DNA of 24,738 nt from Chloroflexota bacterium. Lineage in GTDB: Bacteria; Chloroflexota; Limnocylindria; P2-11E. A model generated the notes under the pieces. It did no database searches. It saw nothing but the letters and a program-made list of their open reading frames with translations, and was not told the DNA's origin. The translations under genes and the position numbers were made by a program. Location of the stretch: positions 1-24,738 of the forward strand of contig VBEU01000164.1 in NCBI GenBank assembly GCA_005883775.1, in the 5' to 3' direction. Of this stretch, positions 1 through 7,869 are shown piece by piece; position 1 is the stretch's first letter, and each line of letters starts with the position of its first letter.

Positions 1-617
1 TCAAGGGAAAGAAACTCGGCGTGACCTCGATCGGCTCCGGCACGCACGGTCTCACGCAGTACCTCGCGAGCACGAAGGGCATCACGCCGGATCAGTTCAC
101 CCCGATCGCCGTCGGCGCGGGCGACACGTTCATCGCCGCTATCAAGCAGGGGACGATCGATGCCGGCATGACGACCGAGCCGACGATTTCGCGTCTCGTC
201 AAGAGCGGTGACGCCAAGGTCCTCATCGACCTCCGCACACCGGAGACGACGCGCGCCGCTCTCGGCGGCGACTACCCCTTCATCTCGATCTACATGCGGG
301 CGGACTGGGTCGCTCAGAACAAGGGCGTCGTCCAGCGCGTCGTGAACGCATACGTCAAGACGCTCAAGTGGATCGCGACGCATTCACCGGCGGAGATCGC
401 CGACAAGCTGCCCGCCGACTACTACGCCGGCGACAAGGATCTCTACCTCACCGCGCTCACAGGCAGCATGCCCATGTACAGCCCGGACGGGAAGATGCCG
501 GCCGGTGCGCCCGACTTCATCCTCAAAGTGCTCCAGACCTACAACAAGAACGTACAAGGCAAGACGATCGATCTCACGAAGACCTGGACCAACGAATTCG
601 TAGACGCTGCCAAGTAG
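1..617 (+). CDS. ABC transporter substrate-binding protein, NMT1/SsuA-like (5' truncated by window edge)
   Basis: Only the last ~200 residues are in the window. The reading frame is open from base 3 (KGKKLGVTSIGSGTHG...) and the GTG at 21 is internal, so the gene starts outside. The GKKLGVTSIGSGTH segment followed by a lobe with IKQGTIDAGMTTEP is typical of the periplasmic NMT1/THI5-like and SsuA/TauA type binding proteins, which deliver sulfonates, nitrate, pyrimidine precursors or aromatic acids to an ABC permease. The substrate cannot be told from this fragment. The C-terminal half (ADYYAGDKDLYLTAL, then the end at DAAK) matches the normal end of the family, so the 3' end is intact. Its permease and ATPase partners are not downstream and would have to lie to the left. 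It converges with the hydrolase gene ending at 911. Confidence 0.85.
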   Translation, partial: KGKKLGVTSIGSGTHGLTQYLASTKGITPDQFTPIAVGAGDTFIAAIKQGTIDAGMTTEPTISRLVKSGDAKVLIDLRTPETTRAALGGDYPFISIYMRADWVAQNKGVVQRVVNAYVKTLKWIATHSPAEIADKLPADYYAGDKDLYLTALTGSMPMYSPDGKMPAGAPDFILKVLQTYNKNVQGKTIDLTKTWTNEFVDAAK

Positions 618-645
618 GCGATCCAATTTGTGAGGGCATGGTGTT

Positions 646-779
646 CGGCGCCCGCAGGGGGACCCCGAGGCCCTACCGCACCGCGGCCGGCGAAGGCGAA
701 AGCCGAGGCCGGTCAGTGGCCGAGGGAGGGCCCCCCGAGGACGACGGACACCGTGCCCGAACGGACCCTGCGGGCGCCG
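646..779. other. GC-rich structured element (candidate ncRNA or MITE-like repeat)
   Basis: The gap between two convergent genes (618-910) holds a 14-bp perfect inverted repeat, 646-659 with 766-779. Inside it are a 6-bp stem (669-674 with 727-732), a 7-bp stem (685-691 with 708-714, one G-U) continued past a GAA/GAG internal loop by GGC-GAAA-GCC (695-704), and a small hairpin (751-754 with 761-764). The GAAA tetraloop and the purine-rich GAA/GAG loop read naturally if the RNA is from the plus strand. The 8-mer CCCCGAGG occurs twice (663-670, 733-740), and 718-725 can also pair with 784-791. I could not match it to RNase P, tmRNA, SRP, 6S or a known riboswitch. It could equally be a DNA-level repeat or an elaborate bidirectional terminator. 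Confidence 0.4.
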
Positions 780-910
780 GCCACCTCGGCCTCATCTTGC
801 CGGTGCCGCAGTCGTTCTCCTTAGATCTCTTATTAAGGGCCGAGCGAGGAAGACACACCCGCGATGCTCCACCTTCGGCTACATCGCCCAAATCTCCAGG
901 GCTACTGCGG

Positions 911-1645
911 CTAGATCTCGATCAGCGTGCCATCTGTCGTGTGTTCGAGCTCGAGATCTGAGAGATGTGCGAGCGTCTCGGCTCCCAAATGTGTGAGCAC
1001 TATCCGCTTGGCCTCGAATTCCGAGCGGTGCTTCATCACTTGTTTGTACGAGATGTGCGCCGGGTCGTCCCGGTCGAAGTACGAGGCCTCGCAGATGAAA
1101 AGATCCGCCCCCTTCGAGACGGCGGCGAGCTCCTCCGTCCACCGCGCGTCGCCGGAGTACGCGATGAGCTTTCCGGCGACCTCCACGCGCAGGCCGTGGG
1201 GCTCAGCTAAGCGCACGTGACGCACCGGTAGCGCGCTGACGCGCGCCCCGCCGAGCTCGATCGGCTCGTGCCCCAACAACAAGGTGCGGAGCGGAAAACC
1301 GAGCTGCACCGGGCCGAAGAAATCCGGGTAAAGCGCCTGTTCGGCGGCCCGCATGCGCTGCTCGAGCGAGGGCGGGCCGGCGCAGACGAGCTCTTTCTTG
1401 CGGCCGGCGAAGTGCTGCTCGATCACGAGGAACGTGATGCCACCGAAGTGGTCGCCGTGGAGATGGGTGACCGCGACCGCGTCGATCGTCGCCGGGTCGA
1501 TGTGCTTCTTGATCGCCGGCAACGCGGATCCGCCGCAGTCGAGGAGCAGCGAAACACCCGGCGCCGTCACGTGGATCGCGGCGTTCGCACGGCCGCCGTC
1601 GCTGAACGCGTTTCCGCTCCCGAGAAAATGGACGCGGACGGTCAC
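911..1645 (-). CDS. Metallo-beta-lactamase-fold hydrolase (RNase Z / phosphodiesterase-like)
   Basis: A 244-residue cytoplasmic MBL-fold protein. The N-terminus VRVHFLGSGNAFSDGGR is typical of the RNase Z/arylsulfatase-like subgroup. The metal motif HLHGDH is at residues 61-66, with further ligands likely at H143 (LPVRH), D166 (YSGD) and H219 (VLTHLG), so both zinc sites look complete. It lacks the exosite arm expected of a true tRNase Z and is shorter, so a general phosphodiesterase or lactonase-like hydrolase is as likely. It starts at GTG 1645, which overlaps the iolG stop as GTGA, so it is translationally coupled to iolG and transcribed in the leftward arm of the inositol divergon. A role in inositol or cyclitol breakdown is inferred from this position only. 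Confidence 0.8.
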   Translation of the reverse strand: MTVRVHFLGSGNAFSDGGRANAAIHVTAPGVSLLLDCGGSALPAIKKHIDPATIDAVAVTHLHGDHFGGITFLVIEQHFAGRKKELVCAGPPSLEQRMRAAEQALYPDFFGPVQLGFPLRTLLLGHEPIELGGARVSALPVRHVRLAEPHGLRVEVAGKLIAYSGDARWTEELAAVSKGADLFICEASYFDRDDPAHISYKQVMKHRSEFEAKRIVLTHLGAETLAHLSDLELEHTTDGTLIEI

Positions 1646-2637
1646 GCGATCTCTTTGACCGCGACCGGCAGGCGTTCTTTCAGCGATCGACCTGCGGCGA
1701 GCGCGATGCGGAGCGCTTCCATCCCATCGCGCACCGTGCAGGCGTTCTCGGCTTCGCCGCGCGCGAAGCGAAGGAAGTGCGCGAGCTCTGCTCGGTACGC
1801 CGCGTCGAAGCGCACGAAGAAGGTCGGATACGCGGGACTCTTCATCTTCGGCCCATCACGTTCGACCGACGACATCGGCGTCCGTGGGTCGAGACCGACC
1901 GCGATCGTGTCCTTCGCGCCATAGACCTCGACGCGGATGTCGTAGCCGGCCTCGTTGTGCCGCGCGGCCTGGAGCAGACCGATGGCGCCGCCTCGCAGCT
2001 TGAGGACCGCGCCCGACGTCGCGACATCGCCCCACTTGGCGTACTGCGGAAAGCCGAGGGTCGATCCGGTCGCATAGATCTCATCGACCTCGTCGCCGAA
2101 CATCCACCGCGTGACGTCGAAGTCATGGATGAGCTGATCCACGAATTGCCCGCCCGAGGTCTCGGCGTAGGCGTCGGGTGGCGGCAGCGCGTCGCGGCTG
2201 GTCATGTGAAAGCTGTAAACGGTGCCGAGCTCGCCGGCGCCCACGCGGCGCCGGGCCTCCCGGAATCCGGCGTCGAAGCGACGCTGAAAGCCGATCTGCA
2301 CGCGCCCTTTCGTCTTCTCGACGTGATCGACGAGGCGTTTTGTCGATTCGAGATCGAGGGCGATCGGCTTCTCGCAAAACACCGCCAGGCCCTTGTCGAG
2401 CGCGCGGCGGATCAGATCGGCATGGGTCCCCGTCGGCGTCACGATCACCGCGGCATCGGCGCCCGAGAACGCATCGTCGATGGTCGGCGCGTGCTTGGCG
2501 CCGAGCTCCTTCGCGAGGCCCGCCGCCCGCGCCGAGTCGGCATCGTTGATGCGGAGCTCGTCGACCTCCGGCAGGCCGCGCAGGACCTTGGCGTGGAAGG
2601 CGCCGAGCCGGCCGACGCCGAGGATCGCGATCTTCAC
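1642..2637 (-). CDS. iolG: Inositol 2-dehydrogenase, Gfo/Idh/MocA family
   Basis: The 331-residue product would oxidise myo-inositol to scyllo-inosose with NAD, the first step of inositol catabolism. The N-terminal Rossmann fold has GVGRLG at residues 7-12. The EKP motif is at 89-91 (K90), and the second domain carries D167 and H171 in GGQFVDQLIHDFD. K90/D167/H171 match the Lys-Asp-His catalytic set known from Bacillus inositol dehydrogenase. The GTG at 2637 is chosen because VKIAILGVG is the normal family N-terminus; the frame is open further upstream, but that extension would overlap the divergent iolE gene. Its stop overlaps the next gene (GTGA). Assignment to inositol rather than another sugar rests on the divergent iolECDB genes. 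Confidence 0.85.
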   Translation of the reverse strand: MKIAILGVGRLGAFHAKVLRGLPEVDELRINDADSARAAGLAKELGAKHAPTIDDAFSGADAAVIVTPTGTHADLIRRALDKGLAVFCEKPIALDLESTKRLVDHVEKTKGRVQIGFQRRFDAGFREARRRVGAGELGTVYSFHMTSRDALPPPDAYAETSGGQFVDQLIHDFDVTRWMFGDEVDEIYATGSTLGFPQYAKWGDVATSGAVLKLRGGAIGLLQAARHNEAGYDIRVEVYGAKDTIAVGLDPRTPMSSVERDGPKMKSPAYPTFFVRFDAAYRAELAHFLRFARGEAENACTVRDGMEALRIALAAGRSLKERLPVAVKEIA

Positions 2638-2645
2638 TCGGCGCG

Positions 2646-2655
2646 ACTCTAAACT
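2646..2655. promoter_or_regulatory. Back-to-back -10-like boxes of the iol divergon
   Basis: The 37-bp gap between the iolG start (2637, minus) and the iolE start (2675, plus) contains TAAACT on the plus strand (2650-2655) and TAGAGT on the minus strand (2651 to 2646), overlapping by two bases. The minus-strand box lies 8 bases before the iolG GTG, so that transcript would be almost leaderless. Neither side has a good TTGACA-like -35 element. Promoter assignment is inferred from position and the TANNNT pattern only. Confidence 0.35.
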
Positions 2656-2674
2656 GCGAATCTCTTTGACGCAG

Positions 2675-3535
2675 ATGAAGCTCGCGGGCGCACCGATCTC
2701 GTGGGGCGTCTGCGAGGCGCCTGACTGGGGCCTGCAGCTCGCTTCGGACCGTGTCCTCGAGGACATGCGTGCCCTCGGCCTGCGCGCGACCGAGGCCGGA
2801 CCCCCCGGATTCCTTCCGACCGACCCCACTGCCTCGCACGCGTTGCTCGACGCGTGTGATCTTCGGCTTATCGGCGGCTTCGTCACGGCGGTGCTCCACG
2901 AGCGCGCGCGACGCGCTGACGAGCTCGCCTCCGTCAAACGCCAGGCGGAATGGCTGGCCGCGGGCGGCGCGGAGCTCGTCGTCCTCGCTCCGGCGCTCGC
3001 GCAGAGCGGCTACTCCGGTCGAGCCGAGCTTCCGGACCGCGCCTGGCCCGAGCTCTTCGAGGGCATCGACCGCGTTGTCGAGATCGCCGACTCGTACGGC
3101 CTCGGCGTCGCGGTGCATCCGCACTGGGGTACTGCGATCGAGCGGCCTGAGCACATCGAACGGTTCCTTCACGTCACGGCGCACGCCCTATGCCTCGACA
3201 CAGGGCACATCGCGCTCGGGGCTTCAGACCCGCTCAAGATCGCGCGCGATGCCGGTCCTCGCGTTCGCCACGTGCACCTCAAAGACGTGGACGGCGCGCT
3301 CGCGGCGCGCGTCCGCGACGGAGCCTTGTTCTACAACGACGCGGTCCGAGCCGGTCTCTTCCGCCCGCTCGGAGAAGGCGCGGCTCGCATCAAGGACGTG
3401 CTCGCGCATCTGCGAGAAGCGGGCTACGCAGGCTGGTACGTTCTCGAACAGGACGTGATGCTCGACGCCGTTCCCGCACCCGGGCCGCCCCTCTGGATCG
3501 CTCAAAGCGCGGCGTTCGCGAGGAAGAATGCCTAG
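2675..3535 (+). CDS. iolE: Inosose dehydratase-like TIM-barrel protein (sugar phosphate isomerase/epimerase family)
   Basis: A 286-residue xylose-isomerase-like TIM barrel. The N-terminus AGAPISWGVCEAPDWG and the metal/substrate residues E40, H148/H150 (VHPHWG), D175/H178 (CLDTGH), H199/H201 (RHVHLKD) and E258 (VLEQD) are in the order expected for IolE-type enzymes, which convert scyllo-inosose to the trihydroxycyclohexane dione. ATG 2675 fits the family start; a TTG nine bases earlier is possible. It is the first gene of the rightward arm and its end overlaps iolC by 8 bases. An inosose isomerase (IolI/IolH-like) is the main alternative, because these barrels are hard to tell apart by eye. 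The presence of iolC, D, B and G makes the dehydratase the missing step it would fill. Confidence 0.7.
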   Translation: MKLAGAPISWGVCEAPDWGLQLASDRVLEDMRALGLRATEAGPPGFLPTDPTASHALLDACDLRLIGGFVTAVLHERARRADELASVKRQAEWLAAGGAELVVLAPALAQSGYSGRAELPDRAWPELFEGIDRVVEIADSYGLGVAVHPHWGTAIERPEHIERFLHVTAHALCLDTGHIALGASDPLKIARDAGPRVRHVHLKDVDGALAARVRDGALFYNDAVRAGLFRPLGEGAARIKDVLAHLREAGYAGWYVLEQDVMLDAVPAPGPPLWIAQSAAFARKNA

Positions 3536-4478
3536 CCCCGAGGTCATCACGATGGGACGGGTCGGCGTTGACCTCTATCCAGAGCAGATCGGCGTGACCC
3601 TGGCCGAGGTCCGCACGTTCGCGAAGTCGCTCGGCGGCAGCGCCACGAATGTCGCGGTCGCCTGCGCGCGCCTCGGGCGGCGGGCCGCGGTCATCACGAA
3701 GGTCGGCGACGACGGGTTCGGGGTGTACGTCCGGCGCGCCCTCGCCGAATTCGGGGTCGACGCGCGATGGGTCGGGACCGACGCCGCGCTTCCGACCCCG
3801 CTCGTCTTCTGCGAGATCTTTCCGCCGGACCGGTTCCCGGTGTACTTCTATCGGGAGCCGAAAGCGCCCGACATGAACATCGCGCGCGACGATCTCGACC
3901 TCGGGGCGATCGCAGCGGCACCTCTGTTCTGGACGACCGGCACCGGTCTTTCGGACGAACCCAGTCGGACCGCCACGCTCGCGGCGCTCGACGCGCGCCG
4001 GCGCCGCGATATCACGATCCACGACCTCGATCACCGCCATCATCTCTGGCGGAGCGGGGATGATCCGCGACGGTGGGCGCGCGAGGCGGTGAAGCGCGCG
4101 ACGGTGATCGTGGGGAACACCGACGAGGTGGAGATGGCGACCACGACGCGCGATCCGCGCGCGGCCGCGGCTGCGCTCCTCGATCTCGGGGCGAAGCTCG
4201 CGATCGTCAAACGCGGCGGCGCAGGCGTGTACGCCCGGACCGCGGATGAGGAGCTCAGCGTGGCGGCGGTGGAGATCCCGGTGCTGAACGGCCTAGGCGC
4301 CGGGGATGCGTTCGGGGGAGCGCTCTGCCACGGGCTCCTGGCGGGCTGGCCACTCCGCCGCACTCTCGAAGCCGCCAACGCGGCAGGCGCGATCGTCGCG
4401 TCTCGTCTCGCGTGTGCGGATGCGATGCCGACGCTCGCGGAGATCGAGACCATCGTCGCGCGGAAGATTTCAGCGTGA
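3528..4478 (+). CDS. iolC: 5-dehydro-2-deoxygluconokinase, PfkB family
   Basis: A 316-residue ribokinase/PfkB-type sugar kinase that would phosphorylate 2-deoxy-5-keto-gluconate. PfkB signature 1 is GGSATNVAVACARLG at residues 36-50. Signature 2 is GLGAGDAFGGAL at about 255-266, with D260 as catalytic base, and GNTDE near 196-200 is the usual phosphate-loop neighbourhood. The early MGRVGVDLYPEQIG segment is characteristic of IolC. The length is that of the kinase alone; the C-terminal DUF2090 domain fused to IolC in some bacteria is absent. It overlaps iolE by 8 bases, and its TGA overlaps the iolD GTG, so translation is coupled through the operon. Confidence 0.87.
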   Translation: MPSPEVITMGRVGVDLYPEQIGVTLAEVRTFAKSLGGSATNVAVACARLGRRAAVITKVGDDGFGVYVRRALAEFGVDARWVGTDAALPTPLVFCEIFPPDRFPVYFYREPKAPDMNIARDDLDLGAIAAAPLFWTTGTGLSDEPSRTATLAALDARRRRDITIHDLDHRHHLWRSGDDPRRWAREAVKRATVIVGNTDEVEMATTTRDPRAAAAALLDLGAKLAIVKRGGAGVYARTADEELSVAAVEIPVLNGLGAGDAFGGALCHGLLAGWPLRRTLEAANAAGAIVASRLACADAMPTLAEIETIVARKISA

Positions 4479-6343
4479 CCCGACTCACCATGGCGCAGGC
4501 GCTTCTGCGGTTCCTGTCGTCGCAGTACGTCGAGCGCGACGAAGTCGAGCAGCAGTTCTTCGCCGGCGTGTGGGGCATCTTCGGACACGGCAACGTCGCG
4601 GGGATCGGCGAGGCGCTCTTCGAGTCGCCTGACCTGCTCCCGTACCACATGGCGCGGAACGAGCAGTCGATGGTCCACAGCGCAGTCGGATATGCGCGCC
4701 ACAAGGATCGTCTCCAGACCTTCGCCTGCACCTCATCGATCGGCCCTGGCGCCACCAACATGCTCACCGGTGCCGCGCTCGCGACCGTGAACCGGCTTCC
4801 GGTTCTGCTCCTGCCGGGCGACGTCTTCGCGTCGCGTGTCTCCGATCCGGTGCTGCAGCAGCTGGAGCAGCCATCGCGCGGTGACGTGAGCGTGAACGAC
4901 GCCTTTCAGCCGGTATCGCGTTACTGGGACCGCATCGCGCGACCGGAACAGATCGTCCCCGCGGCGCTTGCCGCGATGCGCGTGCTGACCAGCCCGGCGG
5001 AGACCGGCGCGGTCACGCTGGCCCTTCCGCAGGACGTGCAGGCGGAGGCGTACGACTATCCCGACGAGTTCCTGGCGAAGCGCGTGTGGCACATCGAGCG
5101 GCGGCCTCCCGATCCGGCAGCTCTGTCGCGCGCGAGGGCGGCGATCCGGTCCGCGAAGCGGCCGCTCGTGGTGGCCGGGGGCGGCGTCATCTACGCCTGC
5201 GCCTCCGACGCGTTGCGGCGCTTCGCGGATGAGACCGGCATACCGGTGGCCGAGACGCAGGCCGGCAAGGGATCCCTCCCCTTCGACCATCCCGCCTCGC
5301 TCGGCGCGGTCGGCGCGACTGGAACGTCCGCGGCGAACCGGGTCGCGAGAGATGCGGACCTTGTGGTCGGGATCGGCACGCGTTGGAGCGACTTCACGAC
5401 CGCCTCCAGGTCGATCTTCCAGGACCCAAACGTGCGATTCGTGAACATAAACGTCGCCGAGCTCGACGTGTACAAGCAGGGCGCCATCGCCGTCACGGCG
5501 GACGCGCGAGTGACCCTCGAGGCGCTCACAGAGATCGGCTACCGGGTGGAGCCGGCCTATCGCGAGACCTGCGCGCGGCTCGGCAAAGAATGGGACGCCG
5601 AGGTCACGCGCTTGTACTCGCTCGGGCACTCGCCGCTGCCGGCACAGTCGGAGGTCATCGGCGCGGTCAACGAATTCTCTGGACCCAGCGACGTCGTGGT
5701 CTGCGCCGCCGGGTCCATGCCCGGGGACTTGCACAAGCTCTGGAGGACGCGCGATCGCAAGCAGTACCACGTCGAGTACGGGTATTCGTGCATGGGCTAC
5801 GAGATCGCGGGCGCTCTCGGGGCCAAGCTCGCGGATCCAGCTCGTGAGGTCTATGCCCTCGTCGGCGACGGCTCCTATCTGATGTTGAGCGAGGCCATCG
5901 TGACGTCGCTGCAGGAACGGGTGAAGCTCGTGGTCGTTCTCGTAGACAACCGTGGCTTCGCCTCGATCGGCGGTCTATCGCGGTCGCTCGGGACCGACGG
6001 ATTCGGGACGCAGTTCCGCGAGTCGAGGCCGGGCTCGCGGGGCCTCGACAGCGAGCGCGACCCCGCGCCGTATCTGCCTGTCGATCTCGCGGCGAACGCC
6101 GAGAGTCTCGGCGCACACGTCATTCGCGCGAACGGGATCTCCGACCTGCGCGATGCGCTTGCCGCCGCCAAGAAGGTCGACCGCACGGTCGTGATCCATA
6201 TCCCCGTCGATCGTTACGTCGCCGTCCCGAGCTACGAGAGCTGGTGGGAAGTGCCAGTCGCGGCAACGTCCGAGGTGCCGAGCGTGCGCGACGCTCGCAA
6301 GGGCCATGAGAAGGCGAAGCAGAAGCAGCGGCGCTACCTGTGA
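4475..6343 (+). CDS. iolD: 3D-(3,5/4)-trihydroxycyclohexane-1,2-dione hydrolase, ThDP-dependent
   Basis: The 622-residue protein would open the ring of the dione made by IolE, giving 5-deoxy-glucuronate. It has the three-domain layout of ThDP enzymes: a PYR domain with catalytic E63 (MARNEQS), a central domain (VVAGGGVIYA onward), and a PP domain with the GDG motif at 464-466 ending at N492 (VDNRGF) that binds Mg-ThDP. GTG 4475 is preferred over ATG 4490 because VTRLTMAQALLRFL aligns with the usual IolD N-terminus and makes a GTGA overlap with the iolC stop. The length is close to that of characterised IolD. The lysine-rich tail (KGHEKAKQKQRRYL) ends in another GTGA overlap with iolB. Confidence 0.9.
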   Translation: MTRLTMAQALLRFLSSQYVERDEVEQQFFAGVWGIFGHGNVAGIGEALFESPDLLPYHMARNEQSMVHSAVGYARHKDRLQTFACTSSIGPGATNMLTGAALATVNRLPVLLLPGDVFASRVSDPVLQQLEQPSRGDVSVNDAFQPVSRYWDRIARPEQIVPAALAAMRVLTSPAETGAVTLALPQDVQAEAYDYPDEFLAKRVWHIERRPPDPAALSRARAAIRSAKRPLVVAGGGVIYACASDALRRFADETGIPVAETQAGKGSLPFDHPASLGAVGATGTSAANRVARDADLVVGIGTRWSDFTTASRSIFQDPNVRFVNINVAELDVYKQGAIAVTADARVTLEALTEIGYRVEPAYRETCARLGKEWDAEVTRLYSLGHSPLPAQSEVIGAVNEFSGPSDVVVCAAGSMPGDLHKLWRTRDRKQYHVEYGYSCMGYEIAGALGAKLADPAREVYALVGDGSYLMLSEAIVTSLQERVKLVVVLVDNRGFASIGGLSRSLGTDGFGTQFRESRPGSRGLDSERDPAPYLPVDLAANAESLGAHVIRANGISDLRDALAAAKKVDRTVVIHIPVDRYVAVPSYESWWEVPVAATSEVPSVRDARKGHEKAKQKQRRYL

Positions 6344-7125
6344 GCTCGCTGCTCGTGCCCGGCCAGGATGGGGTCGTGTCGGCGACCCCGGAGTCGGCGG
6401 GCTGGCGCCACGTCAGCTTCAACGCGCTCCGCATCCCGAGCGGTGGCCGGTTCGAGCTGGAGACCGAGGGGTCGGAAGCGTGCGTCGTCGTGATCGCCGG
6501 CCGGTGCGCAGTCCGCATCGGCGAGGTCGGATGGCCCAACGTCGGCGAGCGGGCGTCGCCCTTCGACGGGCCGCCCCACGCGGTGTACGCGCCGCCGCGC
6601 GTGACCGTCGAGATCGCCGCGCATTCGGGCGACCTCGAGATCGCGATCGGATCGGCGCCCGCGGAACGGGGCGAACCGGCGCGACACATCCGGCCGTCAG
6701 ACATGCGGCGCGAGGTGCGCGGCATGGGGAACATGGAGCGGACGATCCATCACATTCTCATGGAGGACGCCGCCGCGGAGTCGCTCCTCGTGACCGAGGT
6801 GGTGACGCCCGCCGGGAACTGGTCGAGTTATCCACCGCACAAGCACGACACCAACGATCCGCCTCAGGAAACGCAGCTCGAGGAGACCTACTACCACCGC
6901 CTCCGGGACGTCCGCGGGTTTGCGATGCAGCGGGTGTACACGGCGGATCGCTCGCTTGACGAGACGATGGCGGTGCGCGACGGCGATCTCGTGCTCGTGC
7001 CCCGTGGTTTTCACACCGTGTCCGCGGCGCCGGGATACGAGCTCTACTACCTGAACGTCATGGCCGGTCCGGTGCGGCGCTGGTGCGTGACATTCGATCC
7101 TGAGCACGAGTGGCTGCGCCGGTAA
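6340..7125 (+). CDS. iolB: 5-deoxy-glucuronate isomerase
   Basis: A 261-residue bicupin of the KduI/IolB family that would convert 5-deoxy-glucuronate to 2-deoxy-5-keto-gluconate, the substrate of IolC. The metal-binding signature is clear: PPHKHD at residues 165-170 (H167, H169) followed by ETQLEETYYHRL at 177-188, with a late histidine in RGFHTVSAAPGYELYYLN. The length is typical for the family. The GTG start at 6340 overlaps the iolD stop. The next gene begins at or within 2 bases of its TAA (7123-7125), so it sits inside one tight operon. Confidence 0.9.
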   Translation: MSSLLVPGQDGVVSATPESAGWRHVSFNALRIPSGGRFELETEGSEACVVVIAGRCAVRIGEVGWPNVGERASPFDGPPHAVYAPPRVTVEIAAHSGDLEIAIGSAPAERGEPARHIRPSDMRREVRGMGNMERTIHHILMEDAAAESLLVTEVVTPAGNWSSYPPHKHDTNDPPQETQLEETYYHRLRDVRGFAMQRVYTADRSLDETMAVRDGDLVLVPRGFHTVSAAPGYELYYLNVMAGPVRRWCVTFDPEHEWLRR

Positions 7126-7781
7126 ACGTGCCGCTGCGTGCCGTGCTCTTCGATTGGGGCGACACGCTCTTTCACGCGCCGCACGCGCCGGAGGTCATCG
7201 TCGACTTCGCGCGGTCCTGCGGCGTTTCGGTCTCCGAGTCACGAGCGCGCGAGATGTGGGATGAGATATGGACAATGGGCAAGACGATGGAGGAGATCGC
7301 GAAGGGGCGGGATCTCTCGCCCGAGGCGCATCGTCGCGTCTGGACCGATCTTTTCGCTCGGCTCGACCGTGTCGTCCCCGGCGTGTCGGACGCGCTGTAC
7401 GAGCGGGTCATGAACCCGCAGTCGTGGGTTCCGTTCGCGGACACGCGCGCGACACTCGAGGCGGTGCGGGGGCGCGGGCTCAAGGTGGGCGTGGTCAGCA
7501 ACGTGCCGGCGGACCTCCGACCGGTCTTCGCGCAGCACAAGCTCGACCGACTCGTCGACTCGTACACGCATTCGTATGAGGTCGGCGCTGAGAAGCCTGA
7601 TGCCGCGATCTTTCTCGCCGCGGCGAAGTCGCTCGGCGTGAAGCCGAGCGAGACGCTGATGGTTGGGGATCACGAGGTGGATCGCGGAGCGGAGCGCGCG
7701 GGGATGCGCGTGTTCATATTGCCGGCGGAGTTTGATGAGGATGTGCGGGGCCTTGCGGCGGTCTTCGACCTTCTACAATGA
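7110..7781 (+). CDS. HAD-superfamily hydrolase (phosphatase-like)
   Basis: A 223-residue HAD hydrolase with an alpha-helical cap. Motif I is FDWGDT (D15 and D18 if started at 7110), motif II is VVSNVP, the motif III lysine is in EKPDAAIF, and motif IV is GDHEVD. All catalytic positions are present. Two GTG starts are possible: 7110, overlapping iolB by 16 bases, or 7128, two bases after its stop and giving MPLRAVLFDWGDT. The second is slightly more natural. It is the last gene of the inositol operon. The substrate is unknown. A phosphatase acting on a deoxy-sugar phosphate intermediate or by-product is plausible from context only. Confidence 0.85.
   Translation: MAAPVNVPLRAVLFDWGDTLFHAPHAPEVIVDFARSCGVSVSESRAREMWDEIWTMGKTMEEIAKGRDLSPEAHRRVWTDLFARLDRVVPGVSDALYERVMNPQSWVPFADTRATLEAVRGRGLKVGVVSNVPADLRPVFAQHKLDRLVDSYTHSYEVGAEKPDAAIFLAAAKSLGVKPSETLMVGDHEVDRGAERAGMRVFILPAEFDEDVRGLAAVFDLLQ
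7753..7779 (+). promoter_or_regulatory. Promoter for tRNA-Arg(ACG)
   Basis: TTGCGG (7753-7758) is followed 15 bases later by TACAAT (7774-7779), a five-of-six match to the bacterial -10 consensus. The boxes lie within the last codons of the HAD gene, about 18 bases before the mature tRNA 5' end. The spacing is short for a 17-bp sigma-70 promoter, so only the -10 box is convincing. Confidence 0.5.
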
Positions 7782-7797
7782 CTCATGCCGCGCGATC

Positions 7798-7869
7798 GGC
7801 CCCGTAGCTCAGCGGATAGAGCATCGGTCTACGAAACCGAAGGCGAGAGTTCGATTCTCTCCGGGGTCA
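7798..7869 (+). tRNA. tRNA-Arg, anticodon ACG
   Basis: Full cloverleaf, 72 nt. Acceptor stem 7798-7804 pairs with 7862-7868 (one G-U), D stem GCTC/GAGC (7807-7810, 7819-7822), anticodon stem TCGGT/ACCGA around loop 7829-7835 with ACG at 7831-7833, T stem GAGAG/CTCTC with loop TTCGATT. The discriminator is A7869 and no CCA is encoded. A34 would need deamination to inosine to read CGU/CGC/CGA. Outside the anticodon arm it is almost identical to the second tRNA-Arg, which lies in inverted orientation at 8860-8931. Confidence 0.95.

Noticed and set aside
640..800. GCCACTG on the minus strand, as in the cobalamin riboswitch
   Set aside because: The B12 box with its AGCCAGGAGACC-type core is absent and neither flanking gene would have this as a 5' leader.
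2123..3184. Long minus-strand frame antisense to iolE and in another frame of iolG
   Set aside because: Arg-rich shadow translation typical of high-GC DNA; no recognisable domain.
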